From assembly GCA_003167495.1 (NCBI GenBank), contig PMSX01000265.1, positions 1 to 64,000 of the forward strand: a DNA stretch of 64,000 bases, read 5' to 3'. Positions within the stretch are counted from its first letter, which is position 1; each line of letters begins with the position of its first letter. Source of the DNA: Bryobacterales bacterium (GTDB lineage: Bacteria > Acidobacteriota > Terriglobia > Bryobacterales > Bryobacteraceae). Below the pieces are notes generated by a model, which searched no databases, was not told where the DNA came from, and saw nothing but the letters and a program-made list of their open reading frames with translations. The translations under genes were made by a program, and so were the position numbers. Below, one piece after another: positions 1-8,962 of this stretch.

Positions 1-2
1 AG

Positions 3-1331
3 ACATCATTGCGCGGCGGTTACGGCATCTCCTATGACCGCCTTTTCGATAACATCTGGTCAAACGGCGCATGGAATCCGCCTTTCTACGGCCTGTTGGA
101 TGAAAGCGCAAATGCCGGCGATCCCGTCTATTACTCCCTTCCGGCCAGCCTGGGTCCAACGTACGTGCAGGGCCAGCCGCTCGGACGTGTTTCTGTCCGC
201 ACCATGGATGTCAATATGAAGGATTCTTCAGTAGAGAACTTTTACATGGGCGTCGAACACCAGTTCTGGAAGGATTGGCTCTTGCGCGTCAATTACCAGG
301 GCTCCTTCGGGCGTCATTTGTCGCAATTGATGAACCTGAACCGCTATGACGGTATGTATTACAATGCCGATTTGAGTGGCGCCAGGCCGAATGCGCTTTA
401 TTCAGGTTTCAACTACCGCGCTAACAATGTGAACTCCGAGTACAATTCCATGGTGAACGAAGTACAGAAGCGTTTCTCCAAGGGCTTGCAGATGGATTTC
501 AGCTTTACCTGGTCGAAACTGATGGATGAAGGCTCGGATCTGTTTTCGGCTTCCACCACTTCAGGGCAATACAGCCAGCCATTCTACTTCATCAGCAACA
601 ACGCGCCCCAACTGGAGCGCGCGCCTGGAGCGTTTGACCACCAGAAGAACGTCAAACTGATCCTCACTTATGAACTGCCATTCCTCAAGGCACAGAAGGG
701 CTTCTTCGGACGGGTTTTGGGTGGCTGGCAGGTTTCTTCTTTCTACCAGGGATATTCCGGCCATCCTCTTGACATCTACAATGGCCGAGCGCGATTTGCG
801 GGAGATGCGCTAGACGCGAACGGCATCGTCGAGAACATAGGCGGAGACTACAATCTCGACAACGTGCTGAACGACCGGCCCGACTTTGTCGGCTCCAGCG
901 TCAACGCAGCTTACTCCGGCAACAACCCTGCTGACGGCATATTCAAAGACAACAACCCGATTGGTTGCGGCTATGCAGGCGCCAAGTCCTCTGCCACTGC
1001 CATCGCGGCTTGCAATGCCAACTTCGGTGTGGCTACGCCGAGTACTCTATTCGTCAATCCGCCGGGGGTTGGTCCCCGCTTCGGCGAACTCGGGCGGAAC
1101 GTGTTCCGCGGGCCTTGGTTTAACGGTTGGGACGGTGCGTTGTTTAAAAACTTCAGATTCACGGATACTGTGAAGATGCAGCTCCGCTTTGAAGCAATCA
1201 ACTTGGACAACCACCCTAACTTCGATGGGATCGTTACGGATGTGAACAGCGCTAATTTTGGTAAGGCGCAAATTCTGATTGGCAACGCGATTTCGCGGAA
1301 CCTGCAATTAGGAGCGCGCATCACGTTCTAA
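3..1331 (+). CDS. TonB-dependent receptor, Oar-like (C-terminal part)
   Basis: The 5' end lies outside the window; about 440 residues of the C-terminal outer-membrane beta-barrel remain. The visible part is rich in aromatic beta-strands (for example RGGYGISYDRLFDN near its start) and ends with QLRFEAINLDNHPNFDG and a terminal ITF, the pattern of Acidobacteriota Oar/TonB receptors that carry an N-terminal carboxypeptidase-regulatory-like domain. Proteins of this type sit in the outer membrane and import large substrates using TonB energy; the substrate cannot be told from sequence. A hairpin with a T-run follows the stop. It is a paralogue of the full-length receptor at 3818-7252. The family call is firm, the substrate unknown. 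Confidence 0.9.
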   Translation, partial: TSLRGGYGISYDRLFDNIWSNGAWNPPFYGLLDESANAGDPVYYSLPASLGPTYVQGQPLGRVSVRTMDVNMKDSSVENFYMGVEHQFWKDWLLRVNYQGSFGRHLSQLMNLNRYDGMYYNADLSGARPNALYSGFNYRANNVNSEYNSMVNEVQKRFSKGLQMDFSFTWSKLMDEGSDLFSASTTSGQYSQPFYFISNNAPQLERAPGAFDHQKNVKLILTYELPFLKAQKGFFGRVLGGWQVSSFYQGYSGHPLDIYNGRARFAGDALDANGIVENIGGDYNLDNVLNDRPDFVGSSVNAAYSGNNPADGIFKDNNPIGCGYAGAKSSATAIAACNANFGVATPSTLFVNPPGVGPRFGELGRNVFRGPWFNGWDGALFKNFRFTDTVKMQLRFEAINLDNHPNFDGIVTDVNSANFGKAQILIGNAISRNLQLGARITF

Positions 1332-1350
1332 GCGCAGAAAAGATGTCCAG

Positions 1351-1384
1351 AAAAGGGGGCAGAAAAGGTGTCTGACCCCTTTTT
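1351..1384 (+). terminator. Terminator-like / REP-like hairpin after the receptor gene
   Basis: AAAAGGGG (1351-1358) pairs with CCCCTTTT (1376-1383), and CAGA (1360-1363) pairs with TCTG (1371-1374), with one G/A mismatch, a 7-nt loop and a trailing T-run. It begins 20 bp after the receptor stop and ends 16 bp before the next gene, so a Rho-independent terminator is likely. The GTGTCTGACCCC part also resembles short REP palindromes that are dispersed in some genomes. Confidence 0.55.
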
Positions 1385-1399
1385 GATGTTTCTGATGTA

Positions 1400-3391
1400 A
1401 TGCGTTCAACCCTCAGCATTCCGTTCCGTTTTGCATGTCTGGCGCTGGCAGCCCTCACCTGCTCCGCAGCCACGCCAGTCATTCTGATTTCCGTAGATAC
1501 CCTCAGGGCGGACCACGTTGGGAAACGCACTCCTCACATAGACATGCTGGCGAGAAACGGAACGCTGTTCTCGCAAGTCAACACTCCTTTCCCGCTAACC
1601 TTGCCGGCGCACACGGCGTTATTGACTTCTTCCTATCCGTTCATGAACGGCGTGGAGGACAACGGCATTCCGCTCAAATCTTCTGCGGCCACACTGGCCA
1701 CGGTCTTGAAAAATGCAGGATACCGGACATCCGCCTTCGTCGGGAGCTTCGTTTTGGACCGGCGTTTTGGATTGAGCCGCGGTTTCGATGTGTACGACGG
1801 CCCTTTGGACATCCACAATAAAGTTACCAGTGGCCCGATTGAACGTAAACGGCCGGGAGATCAGGTCGAGGAAGCAGCCAAGCACTGGCTGGAGGACAAT
1901 GCCAGCGCGCCGGTTTTTCTTTTTTTGCATTTGTACGACCTGCACGCTCCCTATAACCTGCCGCTGGATCCAAACCTGCGTCACGGCGAGACCGGCTATC
2001 AAGCCGAGTTGGCCTACGTGGATCAGGTGCTGGGAGATTTTCTAGCGTTCCTGCAGCGCCGAGGGCTCTTTGAAAAGGCGCTGATTGTCTTCACCTCCGA
2101 TCACGGCGAGGGACTGGGGGAGCATGGCGAGAGCAGCCATGGATATTTCATCTACCAGAGCACACTTCACGTGCCACTCATTATTCACTGGCCGTCGGGG
2201 TTGAAACGCATTTCGCAAGAACGTGTCGATGACCCGGCCAGCCTGCTGGACGTCGCGCCGACGATCTTGGATGCGATCGGGGTGGCGCGTCCAAGTGAGA
2301 TGCGCGGCCGGAGCCTTCTGTCAGGTGGCAGCAATGAAGAAGTTTACTCCGAGAGCGTGTACGCCCGAAATCATTTTGACTGTGCCGGGTTGCGGAGCCT
2401 TCGTCTGGGAGGTTTCAAGTACATCGACGCTCCGAAGCCTGAGCTATATGACCTTTCGAGTGATCCAAACGAACAGCAAAATCTTTACGACCAGCAGCGC
2501 ACGAAGGCGGCGGCGCTGCGTGAGCGGATGATTGCGGTGCGCGGAACCAGGCAAGCCTCCGCCGCCAAGCCTCCCTCGCCCGCGCCCGAGACGGTCGACG
2601 CTTTGCGCTCACTCGGCTACCTGAGTGGATCGAGCGCTTCGAAACGGCTCGAATCGAAGGTGGATCCGAAAGATCGGATCGCGGACTTTGAACGTTACAC
2701 TCAGGCATTAGCGCTGGCGGCGGCCCGGCCAGCGGAATCGGACGGCGTCTTTGAGAAACTGCGAGACAAATTGCCCGATGTGGCGGACATCCGGATGAGC
2801 TTGGGCTTGAACTTGCGACGCCTTGGAGAGGACGCGCAAGCTATGCGCGAATACAAACGGGTGATTGAGCTTGATCCTTCGAACGCGCCCGCGCATTTCG
2901 AACTGGGGCTTTGTTCGTTCCGGCTCCGCCAACCTGATGTCGCGATCGCCGAGTTTAAGGCGGCGCTCGCCCTCGAGCAATGGTATACGCGAGCCGATGA
3001 GGCGCTCGCCCAAATTTATATTCAGCAGAAGGATTTTGAGCAAGCTCGCGACCATCTGAATCATCTTTTGGCGATTGATCCGGATAGTTACACGGCGCAT
3101 TTCAACCTGGCCATTCTTGCCGCGCAAGAGAACAACTGGAGCGAGGCGGAGCGCCAAATGCTCGCGGCGCTTCATACCGACCCCACCTCGGCTGAGGCGC
3201 ACAACACATTGGGCGGCATCTATTTTCAACGCGACGAACTCGAGCAGGCCCGCCGACAATTCGAAGAAGCCATCCGCCTGCAGTCGAAATTTGCCGAGGC
3301 GCATTACCGGCTTGGGTTGGTTTATCAGAAACAGGGAAAGGGCGCGGAGGCGGCGCAGGAGTTCCATGCGGCCGAGGAGACTGGGCATTGA
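1400..3391 (+). CDS. Sulfatase-like (alkaline phosphatase superfamily) protein with TPR C-terminus
   Basis: 663 aa. A signal peptide occupies about residues 1-24. A sulfatase-like domain covers about 25-400: ISVDTLRADHVG gives the metal-binding Asp, and TSDHGEGLGEHGE gives the second metal site (DHG). The TPR part covers about 430-663 and includes YKRVIELDPSNAPAHFELG and repeats of that form. At the usual Cys/Ser-x-Pro-x-Arg nucleophile position the sequence reads PLTLPAHTALL, so the formylglycine Cys is replaced by Thr. This favours a phosphodiesterase or phosphotransferase-like hydrolase over a true sulfatase. The protein is probably exported, with TPRs for protein contacts. The start at 1400 is supported by the signal peptide. 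It follows a terminator-like hairpin, so it probably has its own promoter. Confidence 0.85.
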   Translation: MRSTLSIPFRFACLALAALTCSAATPVILISVDTLRADHVGKRTPHIDMLARNGTLFSQVNTPFPLTLPAHTALLTSSYPFMNGVEDNGIPLKSSAATLATVLKNAGYRTSAFVGSFVLDRRFGLSRGFDVYDGPLDIHNKVTSGPIERKRPGDQVEEAAKHWLEDNASAPVFLFLHLYDLHAPYNLPLDPNLRHGETGYQAELAYVDQVLGDFLAFLQRRGLFEKALIVFTSDHGEGLGEHGESSHGYFIYQSTLHVPLIIHWPSGLKRISQERVDDPASLLDVAPTILDAIGVARPSEMRGRSLLSGGSNEEVYSESVYARNHFDCAGLRSLRLGGFKYIDAPKPELYDLSSDPNEQQNLYDQQRTKAAALRERMIAVRGTRQASAAKPPSPAPETVDALRSLGYLSGSSASKRLESKVDPKDRIADFERYTQALALAAARPAESDGVFEKLRDKLPDVADIRMSLGLNLRRLGEDAQAMREYKRVIELDPSNAPAHFELGLCSFRLRQPDVAIAEFKAALALEQWYTRADEALAQIYIQQKDFEQARDHLNHLLAIDPDSYTAHFNLAILAAQENNWSEAERQMLAALHTDPTSAEAHNTLGGIYFQRDELEQARRQFEEAIRLQSKFAEAHYRLGLVYQKQGKGAEAAQEFHAAEETGH

Positions 3392-3817
3392 CTCATGGTA
3401 TTCCGTATATTTACTGTCTCACCTCCGTTCGGAGCGCGCTAAAGAACAAGCTTCTCTTAGTTGCTAAAGACTAGTTCGTAAACTGCCAATTCTGATAATC
3501 GGAATTAAATTACGGTAAAAAGTCTAGAAGCGTGTAGAGTTGAAGCTGGCTTTCGTCTTTTTTCAATGGCTTAGCCGTGGCTCTTAAATTGCTTGTCCAA
3601 CTACAATATTTTTGCCAACGGGAAGAGCGGGTTGAGAATCCTTTGAGGACTGGCCAAGCCGTCGTCTACTGGTTTCCGATTAGCCAACTCTGTTGTGGAA
3701 ACTCTACGGAGCGAAACAAGTGATATGAGCCTCTGCTTTTCTTTCAATACTTAGCTTGTGGTCTTTTCAATTGCTACACTGAAAAATTCCCAACCGGGGA
3801 TGAAGGTCTTTCTCAAA
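3392..3817. other. Intergenic region with no recognised feature
   Basis: About 425 bp between the sulfatase-like gene and the next receptor. The sequence is AT-richer than its flanks and presumably carries the promoter and leader of the receptor. I see no convincing ORF, RNA gene or long repeat in it. Confidence 0.5.
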
Positions 3818-6800
3818 ATGAACTCACGAAACTTCTTACCAATTGCAGTCTTCTTCTTCGGCCTCATCGGCCTTATTTGGGGTCAGGCGGAAACTGGCCA
3901 AGTTACGGGTACAGTGACCGATCCTAGTGGCGCAGTCGTAGCTGCCGCGGCAGTGAATGTTAAGAATGTCGCCACCGGAGCCGAGCGCGTGGATCAGACC
4001 AATTCGAGCGGCATCTACGCGGTGACGAATCTTGCGCCGGGCGACTATGAAATTACTGTTGTGTCCCCCGGTTTCAACACCTACAAAACAAAGCTCTCCA
4101 TCACGGTTGGCGCGAAAGTCGGAGTGGACATAAAGTTAGCCGTTGGTCAAGCGGTGACGGTCCTTGAGGTTACAGAGACGGCAGCTGCCGTCGCAGTCAA
4201 CACCCAAACCCAGACTGTTGGTTCAGTACTCAGCACGCAACAGCTTCTCGAACTTCCGACCATTACGCGAAATCCTTACTCGTTGGTCGTGACCTCGGGG
4301 AACGTGAGTGAGGACGACCCCAGCGGCCGTGGCGCCGGCGTGGCGATCAATGGGTTGCGCTCGGCCTCGACAAACATTCTTTTGGACGGCGTCGCGAATA
4401 ACGACGAGTTTAACGCTACGTTCGGCCAAACCACGCCCCTGGATTCGGTCCAGGAACTCGGTATTATCACCAACAACTTCACCGCGGAATACGGTCGCGC
4501 ATCGGCCGGCATCATCAACGTCACCACCAAGTCCGGAACAAACGATTATCACGGTACCGCGTATGAATTCAACCGCGTTTCCGCCTTGGCTTCCAACAAC
4601 TTCAACAACAACGCTCTCGGCTTGGACAAACCCGAATTCGTGCGCAATCAGTTCGGCTATTCCCTCGGCGGCCCAGTCAAGAAGAACAAACTGTTCTTCT
4701 TCAGCAGCACCGAGTGGACTCGTGTCCGCAGCGTCGCCGACGACACCGCAATCATACCGGACCCGGCGCTGATCGATGCCGCCGCGCCAAATACCCAAGC
4801 CATATTTAGTGCGTTCGGTAAGCTCTCTCCAACCACATCCGTCATCAACACCTTCAGCCGGAACCAGTTGACGGCTCTGGCTTCGGACCCATGCTCGACC
4901 GCGTCCGCAACCGGCGGATGTGTGGCGTACAATCCCAACGCACCCATGTTTGATTTGGTTAGCTACACTGTGCCCAGCAACTCCGGCGCGGGAAATCCCC
5001 AAAATGCGTGGTCGAACGTAAATCGCGTCGACTATAATCTGAGCGATAGAACATCCATTTACACGCGTTACGCGGTGCAAAGCGAGGTCGATCAAGCGGG
5101 CAGCGTCACCAACAGTCCGTACAGTGGCTACAACATCGGCCAGACGCTCTTCAACAACAGTCTGATCGTATCCGGAACGCATACCTTCTCGCCCAGCTTC
5201 GTTTCGCAAACCAAACTCGATTTCAACCGCTTTAACACCTTGCAACCCGTATCGCCAAACGGCGTGACACCGGTTTATTATCTTGGCAGCGCCGAGTTCG
5301 GCACGGCCCTCGGGACCTATAACGTGGCGCTGCCCGGAGACGAACCCTTTTCACCAGGCAACGGTGGATATCCCTACGGCGGACCCCAAAACTTTGGCGA
5401 GATTTATCAGGACTTAAGCTATAGCAAGGGCAAGCACGAGTTCCGTTTCGGAGGCACCCTCGAATACTTGCGCGACAATCGCACCTATGGCGCTTACAAT
5501 GAAGCGAGCGAGGTTTTCGGCAACACAGTGGGTGGGGGCTTGGACAATTTCCTGGCCGGCAACCTCTACGAATACGAAGCCTCCATTTACCCTCAGGGTA
5601 AGTACCCGTGCGTAAACGGAGTCCAGACTGCGGCCTGCACCGTCACTCTTCCGGTCGGTCCTCCGGACTTTGAGCGTAGCAATCGTTATAAAGAGGGCGC
5701 GCTTTACTTCCAGGATTCCTGGAAGGTCAGTAAGCGTGTAACCCTGAACCTCGGCCTCCGCTGGGAGTACTTCGGAGTGCAGCACAACGTCGATGCCAGC
5801 CTCGATTCCAACTTCTATCCAGCTAGCAATGCTGCGAATCAATTCTTAGCCATCGCCGATGGCTCGGTCGAGACCACTCCCAACAGTCCGATCGGTGAGC
5901 TTTGGAAGCCGTCCAAGAAAAACTTCGCTCCCCGTGTTGGTTTCGCGTGGGATATTTTCGGCGACGGCAAGACCTCTTTTCGGGGTGGTTACGGCATCGG
6001 TTACGAACGTAATTTCGGAAACGTGACCTACAACGTGCTCTTCAATCCACCCAACTTCGAAGTCGTGGACTGCATTCAGACATGCGGAGTAGGCAACATT
6101 GCCGCCACAGTCGCGAATGCCGGACCGCTGGCCGGAGCGAACGGATCCATAGCGCTTCCCCCAGCCGAACTCCGCTACATCCAAAACAAAATTCCGCAAG
6201 CCTACGCGCACTTGATTAGCGCCTCGCTCGAGCACCAGTTCGGCAACAGCGAGCATCTTGAAGTTGATTACTCAGCTTCGATCGGCGAAAACGAGTACGA
6301 CATCGCTGCCTTGAATGCTCCAGGATATGGCAACTATTATCTAGGAATTCCGTGCAACCCTGCCGATACGTTGGTGTCCGGGGCAACGGATGGCTGCCAG
6401 GCTACCCTGAATAACCAGTATGGCGGCATTAATCGCCGGGGCGCGGGCGGCTACTCTAACTACAATGCGATGAATGTCCGCTACGACATTCAGAACATCA
6501 GGAACAGCGGGCTTACCTTACGCCTCAACTACACTTGGAGCCATTCCATGGATGAGTTGAGCGATACCTTTAGTTCTTCCTACAATCAGTTCAACCTCGG
6601 GTACACCGATTTCACCCATCCAATGGTGGATTATGGCAACTCCGAGTTCGATAACAGGCACCGCATTGCGGTAAGCGCCATCTGGGCGGTTCCCTTCGCG
6701 CACCGGCTGCACGGCCCCGCCAAGGCGGTCTTGGACGGCTGGGAGTTGGCGCCTGTCTTCACCGCCCGCACTGGTGCTCCGTACTCTATTTACGACGTTA

Positions 6801-7252
6801 CCAATACCAACGCCATATACACGCGCGTCGCAGCAAATCAAGTCATACCGGTCAATGGTACCGAATTTCAGAACGCCGGTGCCAACACGTTTAACATTTA
6901 CAACTTCAGCAACATCGCCGTCTCGGAATACATCAACCCGAAGACGGGAGACTCCGACTTCGGCCCCTTCCCGGCCAATATGACGGGCCGCGACTATTTC
7001 CATACTCCTGGCACGTTCAACCTCGATATGGGCATGTACAAAAGCGTCAGGTTTTCAGAGCGCATGTCCTTACAGCTTCGCCTGGAAGCATACAACGCTC
7101 TCAACCACTCCAACCTGTACGTGAATATCGGTTCCGCTTATGTAAGTGGAGGCGCTGGCAATATTACCGCCAGCTACGGTCTCCTGCCCAACACAACTCC
7201 GCAGCAGTACGAGAACCGAAATATCCAGTTAGGCGCCAAGTTTATATTCTGA
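3818..7252 (+). CDS. TonB-dependent receptor with carboxypeptidase-regulatory-like N-terminal domain
   Basis: About 1144 aa from the chosen ATG. A signal peptide (MNSRNFLPIAVFFFGLIGL...) is followed by a CarboxypepD_reg-like domain at about 25-110 (GQVTGTVTDPSGAVVAAAAV). A plug domain follows at about 120-250 (GLRSASTNILLDGVANND; AEYGRASAGIINVTTKSGTN), then a long beta-barrel ending in LGAKFIF with the typical terminal Phe. It is an Oar-type outer-membrane receptor, abundant in Acidobacteriota and thought to import polysaccharide- or peptide-derived substrates. In-frame starts exist at 3758 and 3800; 3818 gives the best signal peptide and has AAGG about 11 bp upstream. It stands alone, with no partner gene nearby to suggest a ligand. 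Confidence 0.92.
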   Translation: MNSRNFLPIAVFFFGLIGLIWGQAETGQVTGTVTDPSGAVVAAAAVNVKNVATGAERVDQTNSSGIYAVTNLAPGDYEITVVSPGFNTYKTKLSITVGAKVGVDIKLAVGQAVTVLEVTETAAAVAVNTQTQTVGSVLSTQQLLELPTITRNPYSLVVTSGNVSEDDPSGRGAGVAINGLRSASTNILLDGVANNDEFNATFGQTTPLDSVQELGIITNNFTAEYGRASAGIINVTTKSGTNDYHGTAYEFNRVSALASNNFNNNALGLDKPEFVRNQFGYSLGGPVKKNKLFFFSSTEWTRVRSVADDTAIIPDPALIDAAAPNTQAIFSAFGKLSPTTSVINTFSRNQLTALASDPCSTASATGGCVAYNPNAPMFDLVSYTVPSNSGAGNPQNAWSNVNRVDYNLSDRTSIYTRYAVQSEVDQAGSVTNSPYSGYNIGQTLFNNSLIVSGTHTFSPSFVSQTKLDFNRFNTLQPVSPNGVTPVYYLGSAEFGTALGTYNVALPGDEPFSPGNGGYPYGGPQNFGEIYQDLSYSKGKHEFRFGGTLEYLRDNRTYGAYNEASEVFGNTVGGGLDNFLAGNLYEYEASIYPQGKYPCVNGVQTAACTVTLPVGPPDFERSNRYKEGALYFQDSWKVSKRVTLNLGLRWEYFGVQHNVDASLDSNFYPASNAANQFLAIADGSVETTPNSPIGELWKPSKKNFAPRVGFAWDIFGDGKTSFRGGYGIGYERNFGNVTYNVLFNPPNFEVVDCIQTCGVGNIAATVANAGPLAGANGSIALPPAELRYIQNKIPQAYAHLISASLEHQFGNSEHLEVDYSASIGENEYDIAALNAPGYGNYYLGIPCNPADTLVSGATDGCQATLNNQYGGINRRGAGGYSNYNAMNVRYDIQNIRNSGLTLRLNYTWSHSMDELSDTFSSSYNQFNLGYTDFTHPMVDYGNSEFDNRHRIAVSAIWAVPFAHRLHGPAKAVLDGWELAPVFTARTGAPYSIYDVTNTNAIYTRVAANQVIPVNGTEFQNAGANTFNIYNFSNIAVSEYINPKTGDSDFGPFPANMTGRDYFHTPGTFNLDMGMYKSVRFSERMSLQLRLEAYNALNHSNLYVNIGSAYVSGGAGNITASYGLLPNTTPQQYENRNIQLGAKFIF

Positions 7253-7418
7253 TTCAATGCCTCGGTTATTTGAATCATTACGATCTGGAGCGGCCATTTA
7301 AGCCGCCCAGATCGGCCAAGGGCAAGTTTTCTCTCCACGCTGGTAAACCTGTTTCTGCATGACCACTAAAGGAGCCGGTTGGGATCGTTTGGCTCAATTG
7401 AGCTAAGTTATTGTTTTC

Positions 7419-7508
7419 TGGCGGTGAGGGTGAGATTCGAACTCACGGAACCCGTAAAGGTTCAACGGTTTTCGAGACCGCCGCATTCGACCACTCTGCC
7501 ACCTCACC
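7419..7508 (-). tRNA. tRNA-Ser (anticodon CGA)
   Basis: On the minus strand the acceptor arms GGTGAGG and CCTCACC pair over 7 bp, followed by discriminator G and an encoded CCA (7419-7421). The anticodon loop reads CTCGAAA, giving anticodon CGA (reads UCG). A long variable arm of serine type lies between the anticodon stem and the T arm (GGTTCCGTGAGTTCGAATC region). Total length is 90 nt with CCA. It may have served as an integration target, because an integrase remnant lies just upstream. Confidence 0.95.
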
Positions 7509-7517
7509 GTTTTATAA

Positions 7518-7703
7518 CTATTTTAGATTCATCCGTTTGCAAGCCATGCAGTCGTCGTCCTGCTCGGCGTTGGATGACTCTGTCACTACTTTTACGCTAA
7601 GCTTCGAAACCGCCGTCTTCTTTGCCGTCTCGCTTGTATCAGCATAACGCATCGCTGTCTCAATTTCCGCATGGCCTAGTAGTCGCAGCGCTGCTAGTTG
7701 ACG
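7518..7703 (-). pseudogene. Tyrosine recombinase (integrase) C-terminal remnant
   Basis: A minus-strand reading frame contains RLLGHAEIETAMRYADTS followed by ETAKKTAVSKL. This matches the end of phage-type integrases, where the LGH motif holds the catalytic His and the Y of MRYA aligns with the nucleophile region (usual form LGHxxxxxTxxYxH). Nothing resembling the catalytic Arg region or N-terminal domains is present; the frame runs into the end of the DUF4185 gene. It is a decayed trace of a mobile element about 10 bp upstream of tRNA-Ser. Confidence 0.6.
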
Positions 7704-8962
7704 ACCTGCAATCGCGATTTCATCAGCACGACTACGTAGGGATTCCAAGTTGACAAAAGATAGTAAAGATTCAGCTCAGATCCGCGCAGCTTGGTCCAAC
7801 GCTCGACTACATACGGGGCGTAGGCACCGCCGTGCACGGCCGCGGGATTGGCTTGGCCTTTGCCAATTACCGGGCCAGCGAGCCCATCATCTGGACTTAG
7901 CTTTGGATCGTGGATGAACTTGCCGGCTCCATCGCGCGCGGCTATGAAAAGGATCTGCGGTTCACTCCAAGGACCCCAAGGCGTGCGAGCGTATGAGAAG
8001 GCAACGCCGTGCGCGGGCCCTCGGCGGTCGTAGGTCATCAGCCACAAACCTAGATCCTTGCACCACGTGACGGATAAGTCTCCGAGGGTGCCGTTCCTAA
8101 CGATTGGAGTGGCCTCTGATTCTTTACTGCTCCAGACGGGTGCGCCCGTGGAATCGAGCCCGGCGAAATAACGGGTCCCTTCGCCTGTCTCGAAGTGCAT
8201 GATAGGGACGACCGACAAATATGCGTCGCTCTTGCGGTATGGGCCCGTTCCCCAGATTATGACGAATGGTCCACCGGGCGGAAGTCCCGCAATAGGTACC
8301 GGCTCTGCGTGCATCGACATTTTAATGAATCTTCCCGCGCGGAGCTGCGAGATTGTGCGAAGCGGCTGAAACTTCGCAGGTCGGGTGAACTTGGTGAGGA
8401 CGGCTCGATCTGTCTCGGCATCCTGCGAGTGCTCCGTTGAGACAACGACATACATCTGACCGTTGAGACTGATTCCCGAGACCGGAACCTCGAAGGCCCC
8501 CATCTTGATGCCGGGCGGCTGGATCGTGAGGTACAGTCCATCGCTTTCTGTCAAGAAATCCAGCCGGACGCCTTGCTCCGGGTCTGTCGCGTCCGTGCTA
8601 GCAATCGTATCCAGAGCCCGATCCAAACGGCCAACGGTATCGCCGAACAGGAAATACACTCGGCCATCGTGTTCGAAGGAATTGCCGAGATCGGTACCCT
8701 GCAGTTGGTAGCGTGTCACGGTCTGGCTGCGAGTCGGCTTGTGCTGCTCTTTGTCCTCGTCTCCAATGAGTTGCTCAATCTTGGTGGTAGAACCTGGCAA
8801 GAAATGAAGAATGTGTTGCGGAGCTTCCTGCGCGAGCGCCGAGGATGCCAAACAAGCACTTGTGATCGCATGTACGAACAGTTTGTTTAGTCGGCGGCTG
8901 CCTGCACAACCAAATCTATGCCCCAGCTTCATTTTGATAATCCCGCGAAACGGGTCATCCAT
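7694..8962 (-). CDS. DUF4185-family secreted protein
   Basis: 422 aa. An N-terminal stretch ending LASSALAQ looks like a signal peptide with cleavage near residue 45. The mature part holds the DUF4185 signature TDLGNSFEHDGRVYFLFGDT and later repeats (GDLSVTWCKDLGLWLMTYD; ARTPWGPWSEPQILF) that suggest a five-bladed propeller of glycoside-hydrolase type. The biochemical role of the family is poorly known; a carbohydrate-related function is plausible. The ATG at 8962 overlaps the stop of the upstream amidohydrolase by 8 bp, so translation is probably coupled, and it is the last gene of the minus-strand operon from 13757. The 3' end overlaps the integrase remnant. Confidence 0.75.
   Translation of the reverse strand: MDDPFRGIIKMKLGHRFGCAGSRRLNKLFVHAITSACLASSALAQEAPQHILHFLPGSTTKIEQLIGDEDKEQHKPTRSQTVTRYQLQGTDLGNSFEHDGRVYFLFGDTVGRLDRALDTIASTDATDPEQGVRLDFLTESDGLYLTIQPPGIKMGAFEVPVSGISLNGQMYVVVSTEHSQDAETDRAVLTKFTRPAKFQPLRTISQLRAGRFIKMSMHAEPVPIAGLPPGGPFVIIWGTGPYRKSDAYLSVVPIMHFETGEGTRYFAGLDSTGAPVWSSKESEATPIVRNGTLGDLSVTWCKDLGLWLMTYDRRGPAHGVAFSYARTPWGPWSEPQILFIAARDGAGKFIHDPKLSPDDGLAGPVIGKGQANPAAVHGGAYAPYVVERWTKLRGSELNLYYLLSTWNPYVVVLMKSRLQVVN

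Noticed and set aside
2708-3388. 226-aa minus-strand open frame
   Set aside because: It mirrors the TPR part of the sulfatase-like gene, and its composition is that of a shadow frame.
4223-5245. 340-aa minus-strand open frame
   Set aside because: It lies fully within the TonB receptor on the plus strand, whose protein has clear family motifs. The minus frame has no recognisable domain.
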